This document shows, piece by piece, positions 38,144 through 46,396 of a DNA stretch of 64,000 nt. The stretch is from QPIN01 sp965224575 (GTDB lineage: Bacteria > Pseudomonadota > Gammaproteobacteria > Methylococcales > Methylomonadaceae). The stretch is from positions 744,001-808,000 of the forward strand of contig CBDCZQ010000006.1 of NCBI GenBank assembly GCA_965224575.1, written 5' to 3'. Under the pieces are notes generated by a model. That model saw only the letters and a list, made by a program, of their open reading frames with translations, had not been told where the DNA came from and ran no database searches. The number at the start of each line of letters is the position of its first letter. The stretch's first letter is position 1. The translations under genes and the position numbers were made by a program.

Positions 38144-38186
38144 TTGAACACTGTACTGGTCTTTTGTATTATACATGTACCGTACA
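38144..38186 (+). promoter_or_regulatory. promoter and tandem palindromic operators of the PIN toxin-antitoxin pair
   Basis: TTGAAC at 38144-38149 and TATTAT at 38167-38172 form a promoter with a 17-base spacer. Two adjacent perfect 11-base palindromes, TGTATTATACA (38165-38175, across the -10) and TGTACCGTACA (38176-38186), abut each other. This is the expected design of a self-regulated antitoxin promoter and gives the pair its own transcription within the longer operon. Confidence 0.65.
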
Positions 38187-38202
38187 ACTCAAGGAGATAC
38201 TT

Positions 38203-38433
38203 ATGCCTATGTCATTAACTGCCTTACGACAACAGCTTTTTAAAGTAGTGGATCAAGTAATTGCGACAGGTATTCCAACAGAAATTAAACGTAACGGACA
38301 TATTGTTGAAATTGTATTAGTTAATAAAAAAAGCAAACTCGATAATTTGGTAAAACATGATTGTATTGAGGGTGACCCAGAAGATTTAGTTGACCTTTCT
38401 TTACATGAATGGAATGAAGAAAAATTATTATGA
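38203..38433 (+). CDS. Phd/YefM-like antitoxin
   Basis: A 76-residue protein. The start is ATG 38203 with AAGGAG at 38191-38196. An upstream ATG at 38164 lies in the -10 region and is rejected. The N-terminal half (SLTALRQQLFKVVDQVIATGIPTEIKRNGHIVEIVLV) matches the prevent-host-death fold, a dimeric DNA-binding antitoxin. The C-terminal half should bind the toxin. It overlaps the PIN toxin by ATGA. Confidence 0.8.
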   Translation: MPMSLTALRQQLFKVVDQVIATGIPTEIKRNGHIVEIVLVNKKSKLDNLVKHDCIEGDPEDLVDLSLHEWNEEKLL

Positions 38434-38804
38434 TTTTTTTGGATACCCACGTGATCGTTTGGTTATATGCTGGCTGCGTTAATAAGCTTTCTAAAAAGGC
38501 TGTTGAACAGATAGAAAATAACGAGTTATACATTTCTCAAGTCGTTAGGCTTGAGTTGCAATATCTTTTTGAAATAGGACGAATTACAGTAAAACCAGAA
38601 AATCTTCTTCAAGCTCTTAATAAATCTATTGGCCTAAAAATATCGCAGATGAAAGTTGCACAAGTCTTTGACCAAGCAATTAAATGTAATTGGACAAGAG
38701 ATGTTTTTGATCGTCTTATTACAGCTAAAGCAGAGTCTTCGGATTTAGTATTAATCACTAAAGATAAAAAAATTCGTACTCATTATGCTAAAGCTTTTTG
38801 GTAA
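38430..38804 (+). CDS. vapC: PIN-domain VapC-like ribonuclease toxin
   Basis: A 124-residue PIN protein. Acidic residues of the metal site are present: Asp5 (LDTHV), Glu42 (RLELQYL), Asp94 (FDRLI) and Asp112 (TKDKKI). Members cleave specific tRNAs or rRNA. It is translationally coupled to its antitoxin. The pair splits the yjfI-K genes from the downstream channel and lipoprotein genes, while keeping its own promoter, which looks like an insertion event. Ten bases separate it from the next gene. Confidence 0.88.
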   Translation: MIFLDTHVIVWLYAGCVNKLSKKAVEQIENNELYISQVVRLELQYLFEIGRITVKPENLLQALNKSIGLKISQMKVAQVFDQAIKCNWTRDVFDRLITAKAESSDLVLITKDKKIRTHYAKAFW

Positions 38805-38813
38805 AGAGATCAT

Positions 38814-39917
38814 ATGCATTCTCTATTAAAATTATTTACTAGAAAACGAACACGCCTGAAGCACACTGCACATTATAATTTAATTCACGCCATAATTAGG
38901 TCTTGCCTTACCCTCTCGGTCTTATTTTCACTGCATATTATTTGCATGATACATTATGAAGGATTAAACCTTGGAGATGCGACCTGGCTTACTTTTACCA
39001 CTGCAACGACAGTAGGTTATGGCGATATTTCTGCGGCCTCAACAGAAGGTCGTCTGGCAACCATTTTATTACTCTACTTAGGTGGTATTTTTATATTAGC
39101 CAAAGTAGTGGGTGATTATTTTGATTACCGCCTTGAAATTCGAGACAAAAAACACAAAGGGCTATGGAACTGGAGCATGCACAATCATATCGTTATACTT
39201 AATACTCCTGCTCATGCAGGGGAACGCTATCTGGAAAGATTGGTCAATCAGTTTAGGCTTTCTGAAAAATACGCAGATACATCTATTTATTTATTAACAC
39301 GTCATTTCCCACAAGGGCTGCCCCATTTTATAACTGAATTGGGAGATGTGGTTCATTATCATGGTAATGCCAGCAATTCAGATGATTTAGCAAAAGCCTG
39401 TGTTAATAAGGCTTCTGAGATTATTGTGTTAGCAAAAAATGAGGATGATGAAAGTTCGGATGGTCGTACTTTTGATATTTTACACCGTTTAAATGATTTG
39501 AAGGTTAATGCGACTGTTTTAGTAGAATGTGTAGAGGATTATAATAGAGAGCGTTTGCAAAATGCAGGTGCTAACAGAGTGATACGTCCTATGCGTGCTT
39601 ACCCTGAAATGATTGTCCGTGCTTTCGTTACCCCTGGATCTGAGTTGATTATTGAAAATATGTTTAATAGCGATAACGATGAATATCGTCGTTATGATGT
39701 AAACATAAATCATCTTGCCTGGTCTGAGGTAGTTACTCGGTTAATTACCCATAATATGGGCATCGCTGTAGCTTATATTGATAAAAATACAGAACAACTG
39801 GTGTACAATCCACCAGCTGATACAATGCCAGACCTTCAGGCATTAATTACTATCAGCAAAGATAATAACCAGTTTAGTAATGGTGATATAAAAACACTGG
39901 TTTCAAAGGAGAGCTAA
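38814..39917 (+). CDS. two-helix potassium channel with RCK (TrkA-N) domain
   Basis: A 367-residue protein. Two transmembrane helices flank the selectivity filter TVGYGD (residues 66-71). An RCK/TrkA-N Rossmann domain follows from about residue 125 to 260, beginning HNHIVILNTPAHAGE. It is a voltage-independent K+ channel like MthK or Kch-type proteins. It overlaps nothing but ends at the base before the following lipoprotein. Similar channel genes accompany yjf-type PspA operons. Confidence 0.88.
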   Translation: MHSLLKLFTRKRTRLKHTAHYNLIHAIIRSCLTLSVLFSLHIICMIHYEGLNLGDATWLTFTTATTVGYGDISAASTEGRLATILLLYLGGIFILAKVVGDYFDYRLEIRDKKHKGLWNWSMHNHIVILNTPAHAGERYLERLVNQFRLSEKYADTSIYLLTRHFPQGLPHFITELGDVVHYHGNASNSDDLAKACVNKASEIIVLAKNEDDESSDGRTFDILHRLNDLKVNATVLVECVEDYNRERLQNAGANRVIRPMRAYPEMIVRAFVTPGSELIIENMFNSDNDEYRRYDVNINHLAWSEVVTRLITHNMGIAVAYIDKNTEQLVYNPPADTMPDLQALITISKDNNQFSNGDIKTLVSKES

Positions 39918-40844
39918 ATGAGTCAATTTAATTCATCAAAACTTTTTTCACTTTTATGGCTGACTCTACTAACAATATTGTTGCTATCAGGCTGTGGCAA
40001 TCGTTATGAAGATGAGTTACGTGAAAATTATGTTCGCGTACAATCTAATGTTAATTTTCTAAAAGGTCAATTAGATAATCGACAATTAAGCAATGCTTTA
40101 TTGATTGATAGCTATGCAACAGCCTTGATGCAGCAGAAGCCTATACTGACAGATGTTGCACGACTTTTAAAACAGGATGCAACATCACAAGGCAATTCTT
40201 TTATAGCACTTGAAAAGCGTCTGGAAGACGTTATCTTGAACCCAACGGATGAGGAGGCAGCATCGTTTAGCCGTCAAGAGCTAATCCTAATCAATACCGC
40301 TGCAGATACTCTTGAATACAATAATAGCCTTGCAGATATCGTGAATACTTTAGCTTCCTTATCGGATGGGCAACTCCCTGTAATTAATGTACCCATATCA
40401 CATAAAGCAGAGGCACAATCTTCAAATGCGCTAGTTGGAAACCCTTCTTATGGACACTGGCAACAGGATAATGGAGGACGTTCGATCTGGGCATGGTATG
40501 GCATGTATTCAATGTTTAATAATGTGATGGGTCGTAATTATTATTATGACTCCTGGTCATCACGTCCGCACTATAGTTACTATGGTAATTACGGTCGAAA
40601 CCGGTGGGGGTCAAATAGAGATGTTGCTAGAAATAACAACTTAAGCCGACGTTACCCCAGCCGATACAACAAACCGACTAGTGCGGCAAAAACTCGTTAT
40701 GCTAGTGGGGCACGCCGTACCTCAAGTTATGGAGCCAGATCTTCTACTGGAGGTAAACCAGCGGCTAGTCGTAAAAGTTCGTATGGTTCGAGTAGTCGTA
40801 GCTCGTCATTTTCCAGTTCTCGCAGTTTTCGCTCAGGCAAATAA
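39918..40844 (+). CDS. lipoprotein with a Ser/Arg/Tyr/Gly-rich low-complexity tail
   Basis: A 308-residue protein with a signal peptide and lipobox LLSGC (lipid-modified Cys26). Residues 30-150 are mostly helical and charged. The tail from about 165 is rich in Tyr, Asn, Arg, Ser and Gly, with GRNYYYDSW, SRRYPSRYNK and many RSS/SSS clusters. Such disordered tails can bind nucleic acid, peptidoglycan or surfaces. It starts directly after the channel stop and is followed 11 bases later by the DUF350 gene. No family is recognised. Confidence 0.7.
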   Translation: MSQFNSSKLFSLLWLTLLTILLLSGCGNRYEDELRENYVRVQSNVNFLKGQLDNRQLSNALLIDSYATALMQQKPILTDVARLLKQDATSQGNSFIALEKRLEDVILNPTDEEAASFSRQELILINTAADTLEYNNSLADIVNTLASLSDGQLPVINVPISHKAEAQSSNALVGNPSYGHWQQDNGGRSIWAWYGMYSMFNNVMGRNYYYDSWSSRPHYSYYGNYGRNRWGSNRDVARNNNLSRRYPSRYNKPTSAAKTRYASGARRTSSYGARSSTGGKPAASRKSSYGSSSRSSSFSSSRSFRSGK

Positions 40845-40855
40845 AGGGATCAGTC

Positions 40856-41779
40856 ATGTCATCAGAAATTATTTTAGAAACATTGTCGGACTTTCTTAAC
40901 CTTGATCCAAATCTTGTCTTGTACTATCTGGTCGATTTTATGATCTGTGTTGCTATTTTAAGCGGAATGCGTTTTCTTGCTGGAATGGTAGCGAATGTAT
41001 CGGCAACACATGAAATTTCACAAAAAGATAATAATGCCTTTGGTATCTCACTGGCTGGATCAATGATTGCTGTTAGCATTATGCTGATGGGTGTAGTTTC
41101 AGGCGATGCTGGTTTTAGTCTGGCTAATGAGGCTCAATCAATGCTTATCTTTGGTGTAGTGGGCATTATTTTAATGTGGGTAACACGTATTGTGTTTGAT
41201 CGCTTATCCTTTCCCAAGTTATCAATTCAGCATCAAATCATGCAAGGTAATATGGCCGCCAGTATTATTGATGCCTGCAACATGATTGCTACAGCCATTA
41301 TAATTAAAGGTGCAATGACATGGGTAGATGGCAATCTCGGCATATCTTTATTAGCCGTAGTCGTTAGTTTTATAGCTTCACAAGTTATTATGGCTTTAGC
41401 AACCTTCTATCGCGTCACGGTTTATGCGAAACGGCATAATAATGAACCCTTGCATCTCGCTATCGAACAAGACAACGTAGCCTTATCTCTTCGTTTTGGT
41501 GCTTACCGAATTGGTATTGCAATAGCCGTTAGTGCAGCTTTTACTGCTGTAAATTACGCGCCAGAAGCTTTTGCATTAGTTTTTATCCTCTGGTTTACCG
41601 TTGCATTAGCACTGTTTATTCTACTTACCTTAATTGCTGTTGTGATTCGTTTAGGCGTGTTACATAAAGTCAATATCGGTGAAGAGGTGGGACAGCAGAG
41701 AAATATCAGCGTGGGTGTGATTGAAGGGAGTATCTATATTGTTGTCGGCTTGTTATTAGCAGGCTTAATTGGTTCATAA
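40856..41779 (+). CDS. yjfL: DUF350 membrane protein, YjfL-like
   Basis: A 307-residue protein with about eight helices arranged as two copies of the DUF350 unit: the first around residues 20-120 and the second around 145-300. Motifs such as ISQKDNNAFGISLAGSMIAV are typical of DUF350. In E. coli the single-unit YjfL is in the same cluster as the PspA paralogue; the doubled form is common elsewhere. It is probably a membrane partner of the PspA protein. The next gene is 6 bases downstream. Confidence 0.85.
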   Translation: MSSEIILETLSDFLNLDPNLVLYYLVDFMICVAILSGMRFLAGMVANVSATHEISQKDNNAFGISLAGSMIAVSIMLMGVVSGDAGFSLANEAQSMLIFGVVGIILMWVTRIVFDRLSFPKLSIQHQIMQGNMAASIIDACNMIATAIIIKGAMTWVDGNLGISLLAVVVSFIASQVIMALATFYRVTVYAKRHNNEPLHLAIEQDNVALSLRFGAYRIGIAIAVSAAFTAVNYAPEAFALVFILWFTVALALFILLTLIAVVIRLGVLHKVNIGEEVGQQRNISVGVIEGSIYIVVGLLLAGLIGS

Positions 41780-41785
41780 TCAAAC

Positions 41786-42454
41786 ATGAAGGGTTCCATA
41801 AGGCAACGTCTGATAATATTCATTATCGCCGCATTTATTATTGACTACATCCCCTTTTTAAACCTGCCTTTTCTATGGAACCAAACCTTCTTCCACGAAA
41901 TAAGCCACGGTTTATCTGCCTTATTAACAGGCGGAAAAATACACTTTATTAACCTGCATTTTAATGGTTCTGGCTTATGTACAACTAGTGGAGGCATTCA
42001 CTTTATTGTTGCATTCGCAGGCTATGCTGGTAGTGCAATATGGGGAATGTTGATCTACCGATTCGCGGGTGCGCTATCGCCTTCAAATACAAAAATAATG
42101 GCGGCTATTATGGTCTCCATGCTAGTCATGACTGTTGTATTATGGGCTCGAGATATATCAACGTTGATCATCCTTGCGGTATTAATTGTTTTGTATAGTT
42201 TACCGCTTTACCAATCTTTATGGATTAGCATTAGATCATTCATTCAATTGGTCGGAATCTACGTATTACTAGAATCTATCCGTAGCCCTTTATATTTACT
42301 AGACGGACGCGATCTAGGCGATGGTGCTGCGCTAGCACAATTAACCTGGGTACCAGAAATAATCTGGGTTGGCCTATGGTTTTTTATTGCTTTTAGTTGT
42401 TTAATTCATTTATGGCGATCATCCAATTTTCTGATCACTAAGGACATTCGATAA
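41786..42454 (+). CDS. M50B-type membrane metallopeptidase
   Basis: A 222-residue protein with about five helices and the zinc-binding HEISH at residues 37-41, a signature of M50/site-2-protease-like membrane proteases. The peptidase M50B-like family has known members of similar size. A second zinc ligand, usually a later Asp, is not obvious. It is the last gene of the PspA-like operon, so a link between membrane-stress sensing and intramembrane cleavage is plausible but inferred. Confidence 0.75.
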   Translation: MKGSIRQRLIIFIIAAFIIDYIPFLNLPFLWNQTFFHEISHGLSALLTGGKIHFINLHFNGSGLCTTSGGIHFIVAFAGYAGSAIWGMLIYRFAGALSPSNTKIMAAIMVSMLVMTVVLWARDISTLIILAVLIVLYSLPLYQSLWISIRSFIQLVGIYVLLESIRSPLYLLDGRDLGDGAALAQLTWVPEIIWVGLWFFIAFSCLIHLWRSSNFLITKDIR

Positions 42455-42697
42455 AATTCTATTCATAGGATAAAGAGCTTATTTAATTTAACTGTTAGTG
42501 TGTGGTTTTTACATGGAATTTTACGTACACCTATAAAAATATTTATTTATATTTCAATAGGTTAAATGATATTTGTTATGTAGATGGGTATGTGTTAGCA
42601 TTAAGACTATATTAAAATATAATCCCAATTGAATTCAAATATATCTTAAAAGTATTGCCGAATTCCATACCAGTTTTCTCAAAAACAGGAGCAACTA

Positions 42698-43903
42698 GTG
42701 AAAAGTTTAAATCATTTTAATCCAGATATTTTTAGAAGAACCGCCCTTGCTCTAGTTGCTACTTTTTCTTGTCAAATGCCAGTATTTGCGGACGAAAATG
42801 AAGACAAGCTAATAGCATTATCAAATTGGGCATACACTGATTATTCTGATTTATTTTTGACAGAATACTCCATGCCACAAACGGGAAGTGGTTATCTCTA
42901 TACTTGCTTCTCAAACCTTAATTGTATTGGATTTAAAGACAATAAGGTTGATGTTTTAATTAATAACGAAGTCTCAACCTTGGGTTCAATTGATGAGACT
43001 ATTGCAATGATGGAATCTGCGACGAAACCAGTTGATGGAAATTGCACAATCTTTCCTGCGGATAACCCTTGGAATACTGATATTTCAAACTTACCTGTTC
43101 ACAAAAATTCAGATATTTACATTACATCAATAGGCCTGGATGGCAATGTTCATCCTGATTTTGGAACAGAATGGAATGGAGCTCCAAATGGTATTCCCGT
43201 CATTGATGTACAACAGCACACTCCTCGTCGTAAAGTTAATTTTACATTTTCTGAAGAAAGTGATCACGAACTCTACCCTTTCCCAAACAACCCTCCTATT
43301 GAAGGTGGACCAAATGGTGCTGGAGACCGTCATATTATTATGGTTGATCAAAAAACGTGTAAATTGTTTGAGATATTTAGTGCTTGGCCACCTAATAGTG
43401 AGGGAAACGAATCTCCAGATCATTGGCAGGCAGGTTCTGGTGCAATTTTTAACCTAAAATCGAATGAATTAAGAGGCGAATATAAAACTAGTGCAGATGC
43501 AGCTGGACTCCCTATATTTCCTGGTTTAGTACGTTATTCTGAAGTAATTGAACAAAAAGAAATTAACCATGCATTACGCTTTACAGTCAAAAAAACTCAA
43601 CGAGCATATATCCACCCAGCTACACATTTTGCATCCAAATCAACTGACCCAGATCTACCTCCAATGGGATTAAGAATGCGCTTAAAGGCGGACTTTGATA
43701 TAACAAGTTTTTCAGAGGAAGCACAGGTTATCTTAAGGGCTTTGAAGAAGTACGGCATGTTATTAGCAGATAATGGCGGCAACTGGTTTATCTCTGGTGT
43801 TCCTGACCCGCGCTGGAACGATGAAAATCTTGCTCAACTTAAAAATGTACCAGGAAGTGCATTCGAGGCAGTAGATACGGGGGACCTAATACTTCCTCAA
43901 TAA
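42698..43903 (+). CDS. secreted conserved protein of unknown function
   Basis: A 401-residue protein with a signal peptide (about 1-31, cleavage near VFA) and start GTG 42698 after AGGAG. After a short N-terminal domain with two Cys pairs, a larger domain starts near residue 110 with NCTIFPADNPWNTDIS and includes ERHII-like GDRHIIMV, SAWPPN and RAYIHPATHFAS. The pattern resembles secreted bacterial proteins of several phyla whose role is unknown; the His/Asp cluster suggests a fold with hydrolase potential, but no catalysis can be claimed. It is alone between the PspA-like operon and a small membrane protein. Confidence 0.7.
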   Translation: MKSLNHFNPDIFRRTALALVATFSCQMPVFADENEDKLIALSNWAYTDYSDLFLTEYSMPQTGSGYLYTCFSNLNCIGFKDNKVDVLINNEVSTLGSIDETIAMMESATKPVDGNCTIFPADNPWNTDISNLPVHKNSDIYITSIGLDGNVHPDFGTEWNGAPNGIPVIDVQQHTPRRKVNFTFSEESDHELYPFPNNPPIEGGPNGAGDRHIIMVDQKTCKLFEIFSAWPPNSEGNESPDHWQAGSGAIFNLKSNELRGEYKTSADAAGLPIFPGLVRYSEVIEQKEINHALRFTVKKTQRAYIHPATHFASKSTDPDLPPMGLRMRLKADFDITSFSEEAQVILRALKKYGMLLADNGGNWFISGVPDPRWNDENLAQLKNVPGSAFEAVDTGDLILPQ

Positions 43904-43972
43904 CTTCTTTTTCTTTAGGGCACCTCTATTAGTTGTGTCTGAGTCTAAAACACAAAAAGTTAACTTAACCTT

Positions 43973-44275
43973 ATGCTCTCAAGGTTAGTAAAAATATTAA
44001 CAATCACTTTAATGAGCTACTTTGTAGCTCAAACCTATTCAAGCCATTTACGTTACCAAGATAAGTCAACAATTATTATTCTTATAGTATTTGGAGGAAT
44101 ATTCTATTTCCTTCCGTCTTATATGAACTATATTTTTGGTTATTTTAACCATCGGCGTGGGTATGGTGGATCTGAATCATACCCCGATATAATATGGAAA
44201 ATTTTAGGTTTCTTTTTTACTTTTATTAGCTTGTATTTATTAGTGAATCATAAGATTGTTAATTTAACGATATAA
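43973..44275 (+). CDS. small two-helix membrane protein, hypothetical
   Basis: A 100-residue frame with two or three hydrophobic segments and a basic HRRGYGG loop. Start region has no clear ribosome-binding site. Its upstream region contains CACCTCTATTAG, which also occurs at the end of the MITE-like repeat at 49.1-49.3 kb. Whether it is expressed is uncertain. Confidence 0.4.
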   Translation: MLSRLVKILTITLMSYFVAQTYSSHLRYQDKSTIIILIVFGGIFYFLPSYMNYIFGYFNHRRGYGGSESYPDIIWKILGFFFTFISLYLLVNHKIVNLTI

Positions 44276-44504
44276 ACATATACTTCGTTCTGTTTCTAAC
44301 ACTCTATTAGATTAACAGCTAGCCCACTATAAGAACTAGATGGCTCTATTCCAATTTTAAATAGATCGAATACACTAATCATAATGCCTAACCTCCTTTA
44401 GCAGATAATAATTTTGAACTCTCATATTTGTTACTGCATTTTATACCGGCAGTATATTGAGGGAACCTTTATTATCCTAAAAAAGCTAGCCTTTGAAAAT
44501 AAAT

Positions 44505-46258
44505 AGAGTCTGCTCAGTAAATCAGCACGAGTTTTTTACAAAACTGGCCAAAAAATTGAAAAATTCTCTGCATCTGACAACATAATATTTTTTCAATTTG
44601 TTTTAACGACAATATATCTCTGATTTGACTGCTTTTACGACAGGCAAAAAAGATCCTTTCCAGGATCAATAGGTTCATCACCAAGAATATGCTATTGATC
44701 CATGCCAGTGAGGTATCTGCACGCTTGGCTCTAATATAATTCAGTCGATAGCCATTCTTGCCTTGGCCAAATTTGCCTTCAATGGGTATCCGTTGTAGAT
44801 AATCTGCTCTTCGTTGTGCTTTGAGTTGTTTGAGTTCTTCCCGGTTGTCTTCTGTCTCTTTCTTGGGTCGACCGAGTGGTTTTCCCGCAAAGTGGATGCC
44901 TTTGCTTTTAAGATAATTCCGGTTTTCTCGCGTGCCATAAAGTGGGTCTGCCAAGATCTTTTCTGGGTAATAGCCCGTTCGCTGATGATAGTGTTCAACT
45001 TGTGATGTTAAATCCAACCCTTCATGAAAAGCATCCCAGCGCAAATGATCTACACGAGAAAACCCATCATCTGTTAGGCTGACACTGAGTTTAGCGCCAA
45101 ATTCAACCACCTTGTTTTGTTTGCCTCGAATGATGGGGCGTACATAAGGTTGGCTGATACTGACGATTCTATTATCACAACGACGAGTTTTAGTGGTATA
45201 CATTGCCCATTGCTGTTCATAGAGGTGTTGAATCACCCAGTAGCGATAGAGTAACCAGCGAGGTAATGGAAGTTCTGTGCCTTCAGGCCAGTATGTCAGG
45301 AGTTGTTCAATATGTCTCAGGTTACGGCGAAGATATTGCAGTTGTTGTTTTATTCCTCGGCGTAGTTTTTTCCTGCCAGGACGTTTTTGTTTGACGATCG
45401 ATAAAAAAGCAGATCGTGCCTTTTCTCGATAGGTACGTGGCTTCTTATCCAGCGTTGTTTCTAAATAAAGGAAATCAATGATTTTCTCACTGAACTCACG
45501 CGCTTCATTGAGTAGGTTAAGGTCTGTTGGATAACGGATGGCTTGCTCAACCACAGTGGCATCAAGAATCAGTTTGCCTTGATGTGTGTCAATTTCTTTT
45601 GAATTTCCTATTTCTATTTCTTGTGAATCAGATTTCGCTTCGTCTTTTACGTTTCCTTGCAATGAATCATCTTCGTTTTCTTTGCTATTGATCTGCGATG
45701 AGGGGTCTGATTCTAGGTCTGCTTTAGCCTGACTTTTTTCCTTTTCGCCATCATGTGCGTTAATAATCGCTTGCTCGAATACTTCAAAAACGGATGCTCC
45801 CATGCGTTTTCTAATATCAACGAGTAATGAAGGCGCAAAGGGTGGTTCCGCCTGAAAACTGGCAAATCCTACAAAAAATTGCATATAAGGGTTTTCTTGA
45901 ATTTGCTGAACCGTTTCAATATCAGAAAGGCTTAGCTTGTGTTTTATGATCACTGCACCGATGACGCAGCGTGCATCCTTGGCTGGACGCCCTGTGTCTG
46001 CCGAAAGCCCTTGATAATAACCCTCTGCTAAGTCATCCCAGGGAATGCATTGACTCATTTTTACCCAGCGATTGTGTTTATCTAGAGCCGTGTCAAAAGG
46101 CCAGTCAAATTCTGCTAGAGTGAGTTGTTTCGAGCTACAGGTTCGGATCATAGGTGCACAGGTTTTGAGTCGTTTATCTTTTTTTCCGTGCACTATTTTA
46201 TCATAAATAGACTAATATATTAATATTATCAATGCGTTGTGGTTTCTGAGTAGACTCT
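44505..46258 (-). mobile_element. complete insertion sequence, IS1182/IS5-like, 1754 bp
   Basis: 13-base terminal inverted repeats AGAGTCTGCTCAG (44505-44517) and CTGAGTAGACTCT (46246-46258) match at 12 of 13 positions. The element is flanked by AAAT at 44501-44504 and 46259-46262, a 4-base target duplication. It encodes one intact transposase whose stop codon lies inside the left repeat. The fresh ends and intact gene point to a recent insertion. Confidence 0.85.
44514..46193 (-). CDS. DDE transposase, IS1182/IS5-like
   Basis: A 559-residue transposase with an N-terminal DUF772 region (KLSLSDIETVQQIQENPYMQ, about residues 90-110) and a DDE catalytic fold. The first Asp is in KLILDATVVEQAIRYP, the second in ILADPLYGTRENR and the Glu in IEGKFGQGKNGY. 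The given start is GTG; the internal ATG at 46151 (MIRTCSSKQLTLAEF) is where many homologues begin and may be the true start. A charged insert around residues 160-210 is unusual. Family level is firm; the exact IS group is not. Confidence 0.88.
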   Translation of the reverse strand: MHGKKDKRLKTCAPMIRTCSSKQLTLAEFDWPFDTALDKHNRWVKMSQCIPWDDLAEGYYQGLSADTGRPAKDARCVIGAVIIKHKLSLSDIETVQQIQENPYMQFFVGFASFQAEPPFAPSLLVDIRKRMGASVFEVFEQAIINAHDGEKEKSQAKADLESDPSSQINSKENEDDSLQGNVKDEAKSDSQEIEIGNSKEIDTHQGKLILDATVVEQAIRYPTDLNLLNEAREFSEKIIDFLYLETTLDKKPRTYREKARSAFLSIVKQKRPGRKKLRRGIKQQLQYLRRNLRHIEQLLTYWPEGTELPLPRWLLYRYWVIQHLYEQQWAMYTTKTRRCDNRIVSISQPYVRPIIRGKQNKVVEFGAKLSVSLTDDGFSRVDHLRWDAFHEGLDLTSQVEHYHQRTGYYPEKILADPLYGTRENRNYLKSKGIHFAGKPLGRPKKETEDNREELKQLKAQRRADYLQRIPIEGKFGQGKNGYRLNYIRAKRADTSLAWINSIFLVMNLLILERIFFACRKSSQIRDILSLKQIEKILCCQMQRIFQFFGQFCKKLVLIY

Positions 46259-46396
46259 AAATAGCAATTCAAGTGGCAAGAAATTATAGATTTAATTTCA
46301 ATGAATAAGTGTTGGGCTGCGCTTTTTTTTGGCAACCCATCATAATATAGTACTAAAATTAGGCTAACGATAGAACCGTTAGCCTAACAAAATTAT

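Noticed and set aside
38164..38202. Upstream ATG for the antitoxin
   Set aside because: It overlaps the -10 box and the palindromes; AAGGAG favours ATG 38203.
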